Assembly: GCA_016839165.1 (NCBI GenBank)
Contig: CP069300.1
Coordinates: 2,046,001 to 2,110,000, forward strand
Length of the DNA: 64,000 nucleotides
Origin: Bradyrhizobium sp. PSBB068
GTDB taxonomy: Bacteria; Pseudomonadota; Alphaproteobacteria; Rhizobiales; Xanthobacteraceae
Direction of reading: 5' to 3'
Shown: positions 42,821 through 53,400 of the stretch, piece by piece
How positions within the stretch are numbered: position 1 is the stretch's first letter
Layout: the number at the start of each line of letters is the position of its first letter
Translations under genes and position numbers: made by a program
Notes under the pieces: generated by a model
Told to the model about the DNA's origin: nothing
Seen by the model: only the letters and a program-made list of their open reading frames with translations
Databases searched by the model: none

Positions 42821-43693
42821 ATGGATCTAGTTCTGCAATTGCTGTTCACCGGCATCGGCATCGGCGCGGTCTACGCGCTGGTCGCGCTCGGTTTCGTGCT
42901 GATCTTCCGCGCCACCAACGTGGTGAACTTCGCGCAAGGCGAATTCTCGATGGTCGCCGCCTATCTGATGGTGGTCTGCGTCGAGCTCGGGCTGCCCTAC
43001 TGGTTGTCCTTCGTGATCGCGCTTGCCGGTATGGCGCTGCTCGGCGTCGTCTTCAATCTAGGCGTCTACTATCCGCTGCGTCACCGCACCTATCTGCCTG
43101 TCATCATCGCCACCATCGGCGCCTCGATCCTGCTGTCGAACTCGGTGCTCGCGATCTACGGCCCGCAGCCGCAGGTGCTGCAAGGCTGGTTCGATACGCC
43201 CGGCATCCAGCTCGGCCCGGTCTATCTCGACAGCCAGTATCTTCTGATCATCGGCGTTACGATCCTGCTGGTGCTGTTCAATTTCTGGTTCTTCGAGAAG
43301 ACGCTGCTCGGCAAGAAGCTGCAGGCGACCTCGCAGGACAAGGAAATGGCCTCGCTGCTCGGCATTTCCGTCTCCACCATGATCATGATCACCTTCATCT
43401 ATTCGGCGGTGCTCGGCGGCCTCGCCGGCATCCTTGTGGCGCCGGTGCTGTTCGTCTCGATCCAGATGGGCTCGACCATCGCGCTGAAGGCATTCGCCGC
43501 GACCATCATCGGCGGCTTCGGTGACGTCGCCGGCGCGATCGTCGGCGGCCTCGCGCTCGGTGTCATTGAAACCTTCGGCGCCGCCTACATCTCGGTGCCG
43601 TACAAGGACGGCTTTGCCTTCCTGGTGCTGATCGCCTTCCTGGTGTTCCGGCCGCAGGGCATCTTCGGCGAACGCGTCGCGGAGAAAGCATGA
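42821..43693 (+). CDS. ABC transporter permease, LivH family
   Basis: The 290-aa permease has ALVALGFVLIFRATNVVNFAQ (as two parts) near its N terminus, ending QGEFSMVAAY, and the coupling segment EMASLLGISVSTM. About eight hydrophobic spans. ATG 42821 is chosen over an upstream Met in the repeat-flanking sequence. Its stop overlaps the ATG of the fusion gene (ATGA at 43690). Confidence 0.9.
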   Translation: MDLVLQLLFTGIGIGAVYALVALGFVLIFRATNVVNFAQGEFSMVAAYLMVVCVELGLPYWLSFVIALAGMALLGVVFNLGVYYPLRHRTYLPVIIATIGASILLSNSVLAIYGPQPQVLQGWFDTPGIQLGPVYLDSQYLLIIGVTILLVLFNFWFFEKTLLGKKLQATSQDKEMASLLGISVSTMIMITFIYSAVLGGLAGILVAPVLFVSIQMGSTIALKAFAATIIGGFGDVAGAIVGGLALGVIETFGAAYISVPYKDGFAFLVLIAFLVFRPQGIFGERVAEKA

Positions 43694-45462
43694 GCGCCAG
43701 CGACAACATGATTCCGGCGCCTGCCGTGCGCTCGAAACCGCTGATCATTCGGCACCTGCCGTATTTCCTGGGCGCCGCGGCGCTGGTGGCGCTCGCCGCC
43801 AGCATGCAGTTCGACGGCTACGTGCTGAACATCCTGCTCCAGGCCACGACCTTCTCGATCGCGGTGTTCGGACTGTCGGTCGTGCTCGGCCTGTGCGGAC
43901 AAATCAATCTGGCGCAGGCCGCGTTCTTCGGCTTCGGCGCCTATGTCGTCGGCCTCGGGACTGCCGACCTGCATCTGAACTTCTGGCTCTGCCTGGTTGG
44001 CGGCTGCGCGATCAGTTTAGTCGCCGGCGCTTTCCTCGGCATGTCCACGCTGAGGCTCGGTGGCCATTACCTTGCCATGGTGACGATCTCGTTCCAGCAG
44101 ATCGTGACGCTGGTGATGATCAACGCCATCGGCGTGACCCACGGGCCTGACGGCGTCGCCAATATCCGCCGGCCCGAGCTGTTCCAGTCCTCGCAAAGCT
44201 ACCTGGCCTTCTGCGTCGCGATGCTCGCCATCGTCGGCTATCTGGTCTGGCATCTGCCCGACACCAAGCTTGGCCGCGCCATGCGCGCGGTGCGAGACAA
44301 TGAACTTGCGGCCGGCGTCAACGGCATCGATGTGTTCCGTACCAAGGTCTCCGCCTTTGCCGTCTGCGCGGTGCTTGGCGGGCTGGCGGGCGGCTTGTTC
44401 GCCGGCGGCTTCGCCTATGTCAGTCCGGACCAGTTCTCGTTCGCGGAATCGATCCAGTTCCTGACCATGTCGCTGCTCGGCGGCGTGGCCTCGCCGATCG
44501 GTTCGGTGATCGGCACCGGCCTTCTGATCCTGATCCCGGAATGGCTCCGTTTCCTCAAGAGCGTGCCCGGCCTCTACCTCGCGATCTACGGCCTGTCGGT
44601 GATCCTGATCATCCGCTTCATGCCTGACGGCATCTGGGGCTTCGTGTCCGACGCGTTCACGCGGATGCGCGCGCACAGCAAGGCGCCGCCTGTTGCCGGA
44701 GCGCTGCAGCTCAAACCGGCGACGACGGGCGGCGACATCGTGCTCGAAGTCTCCGGGCTGTCGAAGCATTTCGGCGGCCTCAAGGCGGTCGACGGCGTCG
44801 ACATCGCGGTGAAGCGCGGCAGCGTGCATGCGCTGATCGGACCTAACGGCTCCGGCAAGACGACGACGCTGAACGTGCTGTCCGGTCTCTACAAGGCAAC
44901 GTCGGGCAAGGTCGTGCTCGACGGCACCGACATCACCAGCATGGCGCCGCATCAGCGCACGGCCGCGGGTCTCGGGCGCACCTTCCAGAACATCCGCCTG
45001 TTCCGCTCGATGACGGCGCTGGAGAATGTCGAGATCGGCGCCGAGCGTCCCGGCAACACCATGATCGGGAAGGGCGACGAAGCGCTGACCGAGCGCGCGA
45101 TGGAGGCTTTGACCTTCGTCGGCCTCGGCAGCCGCGCCAACGAACTGATCTCGAGCTTCTCCTACGGCCACCAGCGCCTGATCGAGATCGCGCGGGCGCT
45201 GGCCTCGAACCCGACCTTGCTGCTGCTCGACGAGCCGGCCGCCGGTCTCAACTCGACCGAGAAGCTCGAGCTGCATGAGCTGCTCAAGCGCATCGCGGCG
45301 CAGGGCCTCACCATCCTGATTATCGATCACGACATGACGCTGGTCTCGGAAGCCGCCCAGCACATCACCGTGCTGAACTTCGGACGCCGCATCGCGGACG
45401 GCGAGTCCATGGCCGTGCTGCGTCATCCTGACGTCGTCTCCGCCTATCTCGGGAGCGAATGA
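43690..45462 (+). CDS. LivM-LivG fusion: ABC permease joined to ATPase
   Basis: The 590-aa protein joins a LivM-type permease (about residues 15-315; FGLSVVLGLCGQINLAQAAF and RAVRDNELAAGVNGIDV) to a LivG-type ATPase (about 350-590). In the ATPase, Walker A GPNGSGKT is at 384-391, the signature region is FSYGHQRLIEIARAL, Walker B LLLLDEPAAGLNS. A linker of about 30 residues rich in Ala/Pro joins them. The first transporter in this window keeps the two parts separate. The fusion forces a 1:1 ratio of the parts. Confidence 0.92.
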   Translation: MSASDNMIPAPAVRSKPLIIRHLPYFLGAAALVALAASMQFDGYVLNILLQATTFSIAVFGLSVVLGLCGQINLAQAAFFGFGAYVVGLGTADLHLNFWLCLVGGCAISLVAGAFLGMSTLRLGGHYLAMVTISFQQIVTLVMINAIGVTHGPDGVANIRRPELFQSSQSYLAFCVAMLAIVGYLVWHLPDTKLGRAMRAVRDNELAAGVNGIDVFRTKVSAFAVCAVLGGLAGGLFAGGFAYVSPDQFSFAESIQFLTMSLLGGVASPIGSVIGTGLLILIPEWLRFLKSVPGLYLAIYGLSVILIIRFMPDGIWGFVSDAFTRMRAHSKAPPVAGALQLKPATTGGDIVLEVSGLSKHFGGLKAVDGVDIAVKRGSVHALIGPNGSGKTTTLNVLSGLYKATSGKVVLDGTDITSMAPHQRTAAGLGRTFQNIRLFRSMTALENVEIGAERPGNTMIGKGDEALTERAMEALTFVGLGSRANELISSFSYGHQRLIEIARALASNPTLLLLDEPAAGLNSTEKLELHELLKRIAAQGLTILIIDHDMTLVSEAAQHITVLNFGRRIADGESMAVLRHPDVVSAYLGSE

Positions 45463-46190
45463 TGCCGCTGCTCGAAATCCGCAATCTGGTGGTCCGCTAC
45501 GGCGAGATCGAAGCGCTGCGCGGCGTCACCATCGCCGTAGAGCAGGGGCAAGTGGTCACGCTGCTCGGCGCCAACGGCGCCGGCAAGTCGACGACGCTGC
45601 GCGCGATAAGCGGCCTCGCCAAGCCCGCCTCCGGCGACATCCTGTTCGACGGTCACTCGATCGCCGGCCTCGGCCCGGAGGCGATCGTCCGGCTCGGCAT
45701 CTCGCATGTGCCGGAAGGCCGCCGCGTGTTCCCGGGCCTCACCGTGAAAGAGAACATCATGCTCGGCGCGTCGAACCGGAAGGTTTCGGCGTCGCAGATC
45801 TCGCGCGAGGCCGATGCGATGTTCGACCTGTTCCCGGACATCCGCGCCTTTTCGAACGCGCTGGGCTGGACGCTGTCCGGCGGCCAGTTGCAGATGGTCG
45901 CGGTGGCGCGCGGGCTGATGGCGAAGCCACGCCTGCTGCTGCTCGATGAGCCGTCGCTCGGTCTCGCACCTGTGATTGTGCAGGCGGTGTTCCGCATCAT
46001 TTCGCAGATCAGGAAGGACACCACGGTCTTGCTCGTCGAGCAAAATGCGCGCATGGGACTTTCGGTCGCCGATCACGGCTTTGTTCTCGAAACCGGGCGG
46101 ATCGTGCTCGGCGGCAAGCCCGACGAATTGTGGGGCAATGAAGCCATCGCCGCGGCCTATCTCGGCGGACACGCCAAAACCCACGCCTAA
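45459..46190 (+). CDS. ABC transporter ATPase, LivF family
   Basis: The 243-aa ATPase has Walker A GANGAGKSTTL, signature LSGGQLQMV and Walker B LLLLDEPSLGLAP. It starts in the stop region of the fusion gene (ATGATG, so ATG 45459 or 45462). It completes the second transporter and is followed after 19 nt by the Ldh-family dehydrogenase gene, which shows that transport and catabolism are in one operon. Confidence 0.9.
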   Translation: MMPLLEIRNLVVRYGEIEALRGVTIAVEQGQVVTLLGANGAGKSTTLRAISGLAKPASGDILFDGHSIAGLGPEAIVRLGISHVPEGRRVFPGLTVKENIMLGASNRKVSASQISREADAMFDLFPDIRAFSNALGWTLSGGQLQMVAVARGLMAKPRLLLLDEPSLGLAPVIVQAVFRIISQIRKDTTVLLVEQNARMGLSVADHGFVLETGRIVLGGKPDELWGNEAIAAAYLGGHAKTHA

Positions 46191-46209
46191 TCGAGCGAGC
46201 TAATTTTTC

Positions 46210-47295
46210 ATGGTCACCATCAAGGTCGATAATCTCATCAACTTCGTGTCCGAGGTATTTTCGCATTCAGAGTCCTCTCCGGAAGAGGCGAAGCGCATCG
46301 CGACCTACCTGACGACGGCCAACCTCACCGGCCACGACAGCCACGGCGTGATCCGCGTGCCTGTTTACGTCAGGTGGAAGAAGATGGGTTCGATCGTGCC
46401 GAACCAGACCCCCGAAGTCGTGGTCGACACGCCGTCGCTCGCGGTGGTCGATGGCAAGTTCGGCTATGGCCAGACCGTCACCCCGGTCGCGGTCAAGCTC
46501 GGGATCGAGAAGTGCAAGAAAGCGGGGCTTGCTGCCGTCGCGCTGCGCAACTCCGGCCATCTCGGCCGCGTCGGCGACTGGGCCGAGATGGCCGCTGCTG
46601 AGGGGCTTGTTTCAATTCATTTCGTCACCGCAGCAGGCTCGCTGCTGGTCGCGCCTTATGGCGGCGTCGAGAAGCGCCTGTCCACCGCGCCATACTGCGT
46701 CGGCATTCCGCGCCAGGGCCAGGATCCCATCGTGCTCGATTTCGCAACGTCCGTCGTCGCCGAAGGCAAGTGCCTGGTAGCGAGTCGCGGCGGCAAGAAG
46801 CTGCCGATCGGCGCGCTGGTCGATGCCGACGGCACGCTGAGCGAAGACCCGCATGTGCTGTATGGTCCGTATACGCCGGATGGGCCGCGCGATCACACCA
46901 AGGGAACCGGCGCGATCCGTGCCTTCGGCGATCACAAGGGCTCGGGCCTTGCCTTCATCTGTGAGCTGCTTGGTGGTGCGCTGACCGGTACCGGCGCGAC
47001 ATCGTCGGACCGTCGCTTCGCCAACGGCATGATGGCGTTCTACATCGATCCCAAGGTGATCGACACCAGCAACTTCTTCGACGGCGAGATCACCCGCTAC
47101 ACCGATTTCATCCGCGCCACCAAGCCGATCGCGGGTACGGATTCAGTGCTGGTTCCGGGCGATCCGGAGCGGAAAACCCGCGCCGATCGCACCAAGAACG
47201 GCATCCCCTTGCCTGACGACACCTGGGCGGCGATAGTGAATACCGCGCGCGAAGTCGGCGTCAGCGAAGTCTCGATCCAGCGGGCGACCAGCTGA
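46210..47295 (+). CDS. Ldh-family (MDH/sulfolactate/2,3-diketogulonate type) dehydrogenase
   Basis: The 361-aa NAD(P)-dependent enzyme belongs to the malate/L-lactate dehydrogenase-like family that is not a Rossmann enzyme. Visible are the catalytic His region GHDSHGVIRVPVYV, VALRNSGHLGRVGDW, and DFATSVVAEGK. Family members act on 2-hydroxyacids such as malate, ureidoglycolate, sulfolactate or diketogulonate. The downstream aldolase and dehydratase suggest a sugar-acid or related C3-C4 hydroxyacid substrate. Confidence 0.88.
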   Translation: MVTIKVDNLINFVSEVFSHSESSPEEAKRIATYLTTANLTGHDSHGVIRVPVYVRWKKMGSIVPNQTPEVVVDTPSLAVVDGKFGYGQTVTPVAVKLGIEKCKKAGLAAVALRNSGHLGRVGDWAEMAAAEGLVSIHFVTAAGSLLVAPYGGVEKRLSTAPYCVGIPRQGQDPIVLDFATSVVAEGKCLVASRGGKKLPIGALVDADGTLSEDPHVLYGPYTPDGPRDHTKGTGAIRAFGDHKGSGLAFICELLGGALTGTGATSSDRRFANGMMAFYIDPKVIDTSNFFDGEITRYTDFIRATKPIAGTDSVLVPGDPERKTRADRTKNGIPLPDDTWAAIVNTAREVGVSEVSIQRATS

Positions 47296-47332
47296 GGTCC
47301 GCCCTCCAAAAACACAAAAGGAAACGCGATCA

Positions 47333-48109
47333 ATGGCAAACAAGGTCAAGCAGGTCTGGGCATCGGGCAAGGCGGTGGTGAACGCGTGGCTCGCGATCCC
47401 CTCCGGGTTTTCGGCCGAAGTGATCGCGCAATGCGGCTTCGACAGCGTCACCGTCGACATGCAGCATGGCGTGCAGGACTATCAGTCGATGGTGCAATGC
47501 TTCCAGGCGATGCATGCCCATCCGGTGACGCCGATGGTCCGCGTGCCCTGGAATGAGCCCGGCATCATCGGCAAGGTGCTGGACGGCGGCGCCTATGGCG
47601 TGATCTGCCCGATGGTCAACACGCCGCAGGAAGCCAAGAACCTGGTCTCTTACGCAAAATATCCGCCGAAGGGCGTGCGCTCCAACGGTCCGATCCGCGC
47701 CGGCATGTACGGCTCGGCCGGCACCTATCAGCAGACCGCCAACGACGAGATCGTGCTGCTGCCGATGATGGAGACCAAGACCGCGGTCGAGAACATGGAA
47801 GCGATCCTCGACGTCGAAGGCATCGATGGCGTCTATATCGGTCCGTCCGATCTGGGCTTCTCCTACGGTCTGGTGCCGAAGCTCGATCGCGACGAGCCGG
47901 AGATCCTCAAGATCTACGAGAAGATCATCAAGGAATGCGGCAAGCGCGGCCTCAACCCGGGCATCCACTGCTCGGGCGCCGAGGGCGCGGTGCGCGCGAT
48001 CAACATGGGCTTCAAGCTCGTGACGCTGTCGAACGAGGTCGGCCTGATGCAGGTCTACGCCAAGATGCAGGTCAATGCGACCCGCGAGAAGTCCGGCGGC
48101 AAGGCGTAG
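47333..48109 (+). CDS. HpcH/HpaI-family class II aldolase
   Basis: The 258-aa aldolase has the family pattern NAWLAIPSGFSAEVIAQCGF, the base His in VDMQHGVQDYQ, metal ligands Glu (MMETKTAVENM) and Asp (GVYIGPSDLG), and GMYGSAG. It cleaves 2-oxo-4-hydroxyacids to pyruvate plus an aldehyde. Its operon (dehydrogenase upstream, GarD/UxaA-like gene 83 nt downstream) suggests a 2-oxo-3-deoxy sugar acid as substrate. As the hpa operon here lacks an hpaI gene, it could also serve that route; this is untested. Confidence 0.87.
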   Translation: MANKVKQVWASGKAVVNAWLAIPSGFSAEVIAQCGFDSVTVDMQHGVQDYQSMVQCFQAMHAHPVTPMVRVPWNEPGIIGKVLDGGAYGVICPMVNTPQEAKNLVSYAKYPPKGVRSNGPIRAGMYGSAGTYQQTANDEIVLLPMMETKTAVENMEAILDVEGIDGVYIGPSDLGFSYGLVPKLDRDEPEILKIYEKIIKECGKRGLNPGIHCSGAEGAVRAINMGFKLVTLSNEVGLMQVYAKMQVNATREKSGGKA

Positions 48110-48192
48110 TCATCTTCGCGAATGGCGAACAGGGAGTAGCGAATGGCGCTGCTCCCAATTCCATTCGCTATTCGCTCCAAAGGAGAACTCCC

Positions 48193-49716
48193 ATGGCCTC
48201 GGCCCAAGTGATCCGCCTGCACGCCGACGACAGCGTTTTGATCGCGCGCGCGAGCCTGCCGCCGGGGCTGGAGGTGACCGAGGGCATCACCACGGTCGAT
48301 CGCATTCCGGCCGGCCACAAGGTCGCGATCAAGCCGATCGCGCAAGGCGAACCGATCCGGCGCTATGGCCAGATCATCGGCTTTGCGACGCAGCCGATCG
48401 CACCGGGCCAGCATGTGCACACCCAGAACTGCGGCATGGGCGACTTCGCCAAGGACTATGCCTATGGCGTCGACGTCAAGCCGGTCCCGAACTTCGATCT
48501 GCCGGCGACCTTCGAGGGCATCCGCCGCGCCGACGGCCGCGTCGCGACGCGCAACTATATCGGCATCCTCACCTCGGTGAATTGCAGCGCCCATGTTGCC
48601 GGCATCGTCGCCGACATGTTCAAGAAGAACCCGTTCACCGGCGACAATCCGCTCGCCGACTACCCGAATGTCGACGGCGTCGTCGCGCTGACCCACAAGA
48701 CCGGCTGCGGCATGACCCAGGACGAGCCGCTAGCACTGCTTCGCCGCACGCTCGGCGGCTATGCGCGCCATGTCAATTTCTCCAACGTGATCGTGCTCGG
48801 CCTCGGCTGCGAGGTGAACCAGATCGGCGGCTTGATGGCCGAGCAGAAGCTTGCCGGCCGGCTGCGCGCGATGGACATCCAGGAGGTCGGCGGCACCCGC
48901 AAGACCGTCGAAGCCGGTGTTGCCTTCGTCAAGGAAGCGCTCACTGACGCCAACAAGGTCAAGCGCGAAGCGGTGCCGGCGAGCGAACTCACCGTGGCGC
49001 TGCAATGCGGCGGCTCGGACGGTTACTCCGGCGTGTCGGCCAATCCGGCGCTCGGCGCCGCGAGCGATCTGCTCGTGCGCCACGGCGGCACTGTGATCCT
49101 GTCGGAGACGCCCGAAACCTATGGCGCCGAGCATCTGCTGACCCGTCGCGCCGTCAGCCGCGAGGTCGGCGAGAAGCTGGTTGGCCTGATGCGCTGGTGG
49201 GAAGAATACACCCAGCGCGAGGGTGCCGAGATGAACGCCAATCCGAGCCCCGGCAACAAGGCGGGCGGTCTCACGACGATCCTTGAGAAGTCGCTCGGTG
49301 CGATGGCCAAGGCGGGCAGCACCAATCTGGTCGACGTGCTGCATTATGCCGAGCCCGTCACCAAGAAAGGCTTCGTGTTCATGGACACGCCCGGCTACGA
49401 CCCGGTCGCTGCGACCGGGCAGGTCGCGGGCGGCGCCAATCTGGTCTGCTTCACCACCGGCCGCGGCAGCGTGTTCGGCTGCAAGCCCGCGCCGTCGATC
49501 AAGCTCGCCACCAACACGCCGATGTACAAGCGGATGCAGGATGACATGGACGTCAATTGCGGCACCATCCTCGACGGCGAGGAGAGCGTGCAGGAATGCG
49601 GCCAGCGCATCTTCGACCTCATCCTCAAGACCGCCTCGGGCCAGCCGACCAAGAGCGAGAGCTTTGATTTCGGCGGCGCCGAGTTCGCCCCCTGGGTCTT
49701 GGGCGCGACGATGTAG
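48193..49716 (+). CDS. UxaA/GarD-family altronate/galactarate dehydratase
   Basis: The 507-aa protein has an N-terminal SAF domain (VLIARASLPPGLEVTEGITT to about residue 85) and a large C-terminal UxaA/GarD domain: ADGRVATRNYIGILTSVNCS, HKTGCGMTQ, GLGCEVNQIGGL, LQCGGSDGYSGVSANPALG and the region ending TGQVAGGANLVCF. Both domains in one chain match galactarate or altronate dehydratase (about 500 aa) better than the two-subunit sulfolactate lyase. It uses iron or another divalent metal. ATG 48193 has AGGAGAA 6 nt upstream. Exact substrate open. Confidence 0.88.
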   Translation: MASAQVIRLHADDSVLIARASLPPGLEVTEGITTVDRIPAGHKVAIKPIAQGEPIRRYGQIIGFATQPIAPGQHVHTQNCGMGDFAKDYAYGVDVKPVPNFDLPATFEGIRRADGRVATRNYIGILTSVNCSAHVAGIVADMFKKNPFTGDNPLADYPNVDGVVALTHKTGCGMTQDEPLALLRRTLGGYARHVNFSNVIVLGLGCEVNQIGGLMAEQKLAGRLRAMDIQEVGGTRKTVEAGVAFVKEALTDANKVKREAVPASELTVALQCGGSDGYSGVSANPALGAASDLLVRHGGTVILSETPETYGAEHLLTRRAVSREVGEKLVGLMRWWEEYTQREGAEMNANPSPGNKAGGLTTILEKSLGAMAKAGSTNLVDVLHYAEPVTKKGFVFMDTPGYDPVAATGQVAGGANLVCFTTGRGSVFGCKPAPSIKLATNTPMYKRMQDDMDVNCGTILDGEESVQECGQRIFDLILKTASGQPTKSESFDFGGAEFAPWVLGATM

Positions 49717-49742
49717 CGCTCGGGGACGGCCACCTTGGCGCT

Positions 49743-49816
49743 GTCATTGCGAAGCGATGCGCAGCCCAGCTTGCGGAGCGATGGATTACGTCGTCGCTGT
49801 CGCTCGTCGCAATGAC
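49743..49816. repeat. Dispersed palindromic repeat, class B, copy 2
   Basis: Ends GTCATTGCGA and TCGCAATGAC are inverted; the middle has gaagcgatgcg. It lies between the convergent GarD-like and DUF2147 genes. Confidence 0.7.
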
Positions 49817-49835
49817 GACTGCTAAGTCGGCTTGT

Positions 49836-50300
49836 TCACTGATTGACCGACGCCACCGTGATCTCGCCGACCTTGGTCCAGGTCTCGCCGCCGCACAACA
49901 CCGCCAGCACGCAGCCGCGCACCTCGAGCTTCTTCGTGCCGGCGAGCTGCAGATCGCTGGAATAAGTCTTGCCGTCGTCGGCGTTGTAGATAGTACCCGA
50001 CCATTTCTTGTCGGCGACCGAACGCATGGCGTTGAAGATGTTGATGCCGACGATCGGCCGCTGCGCCAATGCCTTGTTGGTGTTCTTGTCGTCGATCTGC
50101 GGCTTGCCGGTCGCGGGATCGATCGGCGCCTTCAGCCAGACGATGATGCCACACAACGCCTTGCCGCAAGAGCTGATGCGGATCTTGGCGTCACCGGCCG
50201 CAGTCAGCCAGATTCCCTCGACCTCGTCTGCGCGTGCGGCCTGATTCAGCCCGAGCAGCAGCATTGCGGCGGTGGTTAGCAGGATGGTCAATTTCTGCAT
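49836..50300 (-). CDS. Secreted DUF2147 protein
   Basis: The 154-aa protein has a Sec signal peptide (MQKLTILLTTAAMLLLGLNQ, cut after ARA at 22-24) and the DUF2147 body: VEGIWLTAAGDAKIRISSCG, LCGIIVWLKAP, and YNADDGKTYSSDLQL. Two Cys pairs (SSCGKALCG and RGCVLAVLCGG) may form disulfides in the periplasm. Function unknown. It is divergent from the transglutaminase cluster, with 186 nt between. Confidence 0.88.
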   Translation of the reverse strand: MQKLTILLTTAAMLLLGLNQAARADEVEGIWLTAAGDAKIRISSCGKALCGIIVWLKAPIDPATGKPQIDDKNTNKALAQRPIVGINIFNAMRSVADKKWSGTIYNADDGKTYSSDLQLAGTKKLEVRGCVLAVLCGGETWTKVGEITVASVNQ

Positions 50301-50486
50301 GGCGCTACTCCATACTCAACATGCGTCCGTACCGTTATGGTGAATGGACTTGGTTAAGTTTGGGTTCAGCCCGGCCGCCAATCGGCGAAATCCGCTCTCC
50401 CGATAGGCACTTGCTGCCCGTTGTTAGTGCTTGATGTCGGCCGGAACCAGTGTTCTGCTTAAAAAAGCTGCTGGAGTTCCTGGTCC

Positions 50487-53400
50487 GTGTCGATCTTCGT
50501 CGCACTGCATCACGTCACGCACTACAAATACGACCGGCCGATCGATCTCGGGCCCCAGACCATTCGGCTCCGGCCCGCGCCGCATACCCGCACGCCGATC
50601 CTGAGCTATTCGCTCAAGGTCACACCATCAAACCATTTCGTGAATTGGCAACAGGACCCGCAAGGCAACTGGCTCGCTCGCTACGTGTTTCCGGACAAGG
50701 CGACCGAGCTCAAGGTCGAGGTCGACTTCACCGCGCAGATGACGGTGGTCAATCCGTTCGACTTCTTCGTCGAGCCCTACGCCAACAGCTTTCCGTTCGA
50801 ATACCCCCCCGATCTCAAGACCGAGCTCGCCCCCTATCTCGAGACCGAGGCGCCCGGGCCGCTGCTCGCGGCGTATCTGAAGGACATTCCGCGCAAGGCG
50901 GACTCGACCGTCAATTTTCTGGTCGAGCTGAACGCGCAGCTGCAAAAGAAGATCAGCTACGTCATCCGCATGGAGGCCGGCATCCAGACGCCGGAGGAGA
51001 CGCTGGCCGCGGGCTCCGGCTCCTGCCGCGATTCGGCGTGGCTCCTGATCCAGGCGCTGCGCCATCTCGGGCTCGCGACGCGTTTCGTCTCCGGCTATCT
51101 CATCCAGCTGCGGCCCGACATCGATCCGCTCGAGGGGCCGCGCGAGGTCGAGAGCGATTTCACTGACCTGCACGCCTGGGCCGAGGTCTATCTGCCCGGC
51201 GCGGGCTGGATCGGTTTCGACGTCACCTCCGGCATGCTGACCGGCGAGGGACACATCCCGGTCTGCGCCACGCCGCACTACCGCTCGGCCGCGCCGGTGA
51301 CCGGCACTGCGGGCTTCGCCAATGTCGAGTTCGGCTTCGAGATGAGCGTCAAGCGTATCCGCGAGGCACCGCGGATCACGCGACCGTTTTCGGATGCATC
51401 CTGGGCGCGGCTCGACCGGCTCGGCGAGCAGATCGACGCCGATCTGACGAAGGATGACGTACGGCTGACCATGGGCGGCGAGCCGACCTTCGTGTCGGTC
51501 GACGATCTGGAATCGCCGGAATGGAATGTCGCAGCCGTCGGTCCGACCAAGCGCGCGCTGGCCGATGAGCTGATCCGCAAGCTGCGCACGCGGTTCGCGC
51601 CGGGTGGCCTGCTGCATTACGGCCAGGGCAAATGGTATCCCGGCGAGAGCCTGCCGCGCTGGGCGTTCGGCCTCTATTGGCGCAAGGACGGCAAGCCGAT
51701 CTGGAAGAATGCCGATCTGATCGCCTCAGTCGAAAATCCGGGCAAGGCTGAAATCGCCGATGCGGAGCGCATCGCAATCGGCATCGCCGCGCGACTCGGC
51801 CTGAAGGCTGACTACGTCATGCCGGCCTTTGAGGACACAGCGTTCTGGCTGGAGCGCGAGGCCGGCCTGCCGGCCAATGTCAGCCCTGCGAATTCCAAAT
51901 TGACCGATCCGGAAGAGCGCGCGCGTCTCGCGCGGGTGTTCGACGAGGGCCTCACCACGCCGAAGGGTTACGTGTTGCCGATCCAGCGCTGGAGCCCGCT
52001 GGACGATCGCGTGCCGGCGCGCTGGCGCAGCGAGCGCTGGAAGATCCGGCGCAGCCACCTGTTCCTGTTTTCGGGCGATTCCCCGCTGGGCTTGCGCCTC
52101 CCGATCTCTTCGCTCGAACACGTTCCGCCCGAGGATTTTCCCTACGTCATCGAGCGGGATCCGATGGCGCCGCGCGATGCACTGGGGGAGATCGATCCGG
52201 AGCTGACGCGGGCGCTGAAGGAGATTCCGGAGCCGTTGCCGGTGCGCACGGCGATGTCGATCGAGCTGCGCGACGGCGTGCTGTGCGCCTTCATGCCGCC
52301 GGTCGAGAAGGTCGAGGATTATCTCGAGCTGATCGCGGCGATCGAGGCCGCTGCCGAAGAATTGCAGCTCGCAGTCCATGTCGAGGGCTACGCGCCGCCA
52401 TTCGATCCACGCGTCGAAGTGATCAAGGTGACGCCGGACCCGGGCGTGATCGAGATCAACGTGCAGCCGGCGCAGAGCTGGCGGGAGGCCGTCGACATCA
52501 CCCTCGGCCTCTACGAGGATTCCGCGAAGACCCGGTTAGGGGCCAACCGCTTCCTGATCGACGGCCGGCATACCGGCACCGGCGGCGGCAACCACATCGT
52601 GGTTGGCGGCAGCAAGCCGGAGGATTCGCCGTTCCTCCGCCGGCCGGATTTGTTGAAGAGCCTCGTGCTGTATTGGCAGCGGCATCCGTCGCTGTCCTAT
52701 TTGTTCTCCGGCATGTTCATCGGCCCGACCAGCCAGGCGCCGCGGATCGACGAGGCGCGGCATGACGGGCTCTATGAATTGGAGATCGCGCTGGCGCACG
52801 TTCCGCCGCCGGGCATGGACGCGCCGCTGTGGCTGGTCGACCGGCTGTTCCGGCACATCCTGGTCGACATCACCGGCAACACCCATCGCGCCGAGATCTG
52901 CATCGACAAGCTTTATTCGCCCGATAGCCCGACCGGCCGGCTCGGCCTGGTCGAATTCCGCGCGCTCGAAATGCCGCCCGATCCGCGCATGTCGCTGGCG
53001 CAGCAGCTGCTGATCCGTGCGCTGATCGCGAAGCTGTGGCGCGAGCCGCAGGACGGAAAATTCGTGCGCTGGGGCACCGCGCTGCATGACCGCTTCATGT
53101 TGCCGCATTTCCTCTGGGAGGACTTTCTCGGCGTGCTCGCCGAGCTCAAGCAGTTCGGCTACGACGTTGAACCGGAATGGTATCAGGCGCAGCTCGAGTT
53201 CCGCTTCCCCGCCTTCGGCCGGGTCCATCACGGTGGCGTCGGCCTCGAACTGCGGCAGGCGCTCGAGCCCTGGCATGTGCTGGGCGAGGAGGGCACCTCG
53301 GGCGGCACCGTGCGCTACGTCGATTCGTCGGTCGAGCGATTGCAGGTCAAGGCCACCGGTTTCGTGGAGGGCCGCCATGTCGTCACCTGCAATGGCAGGC

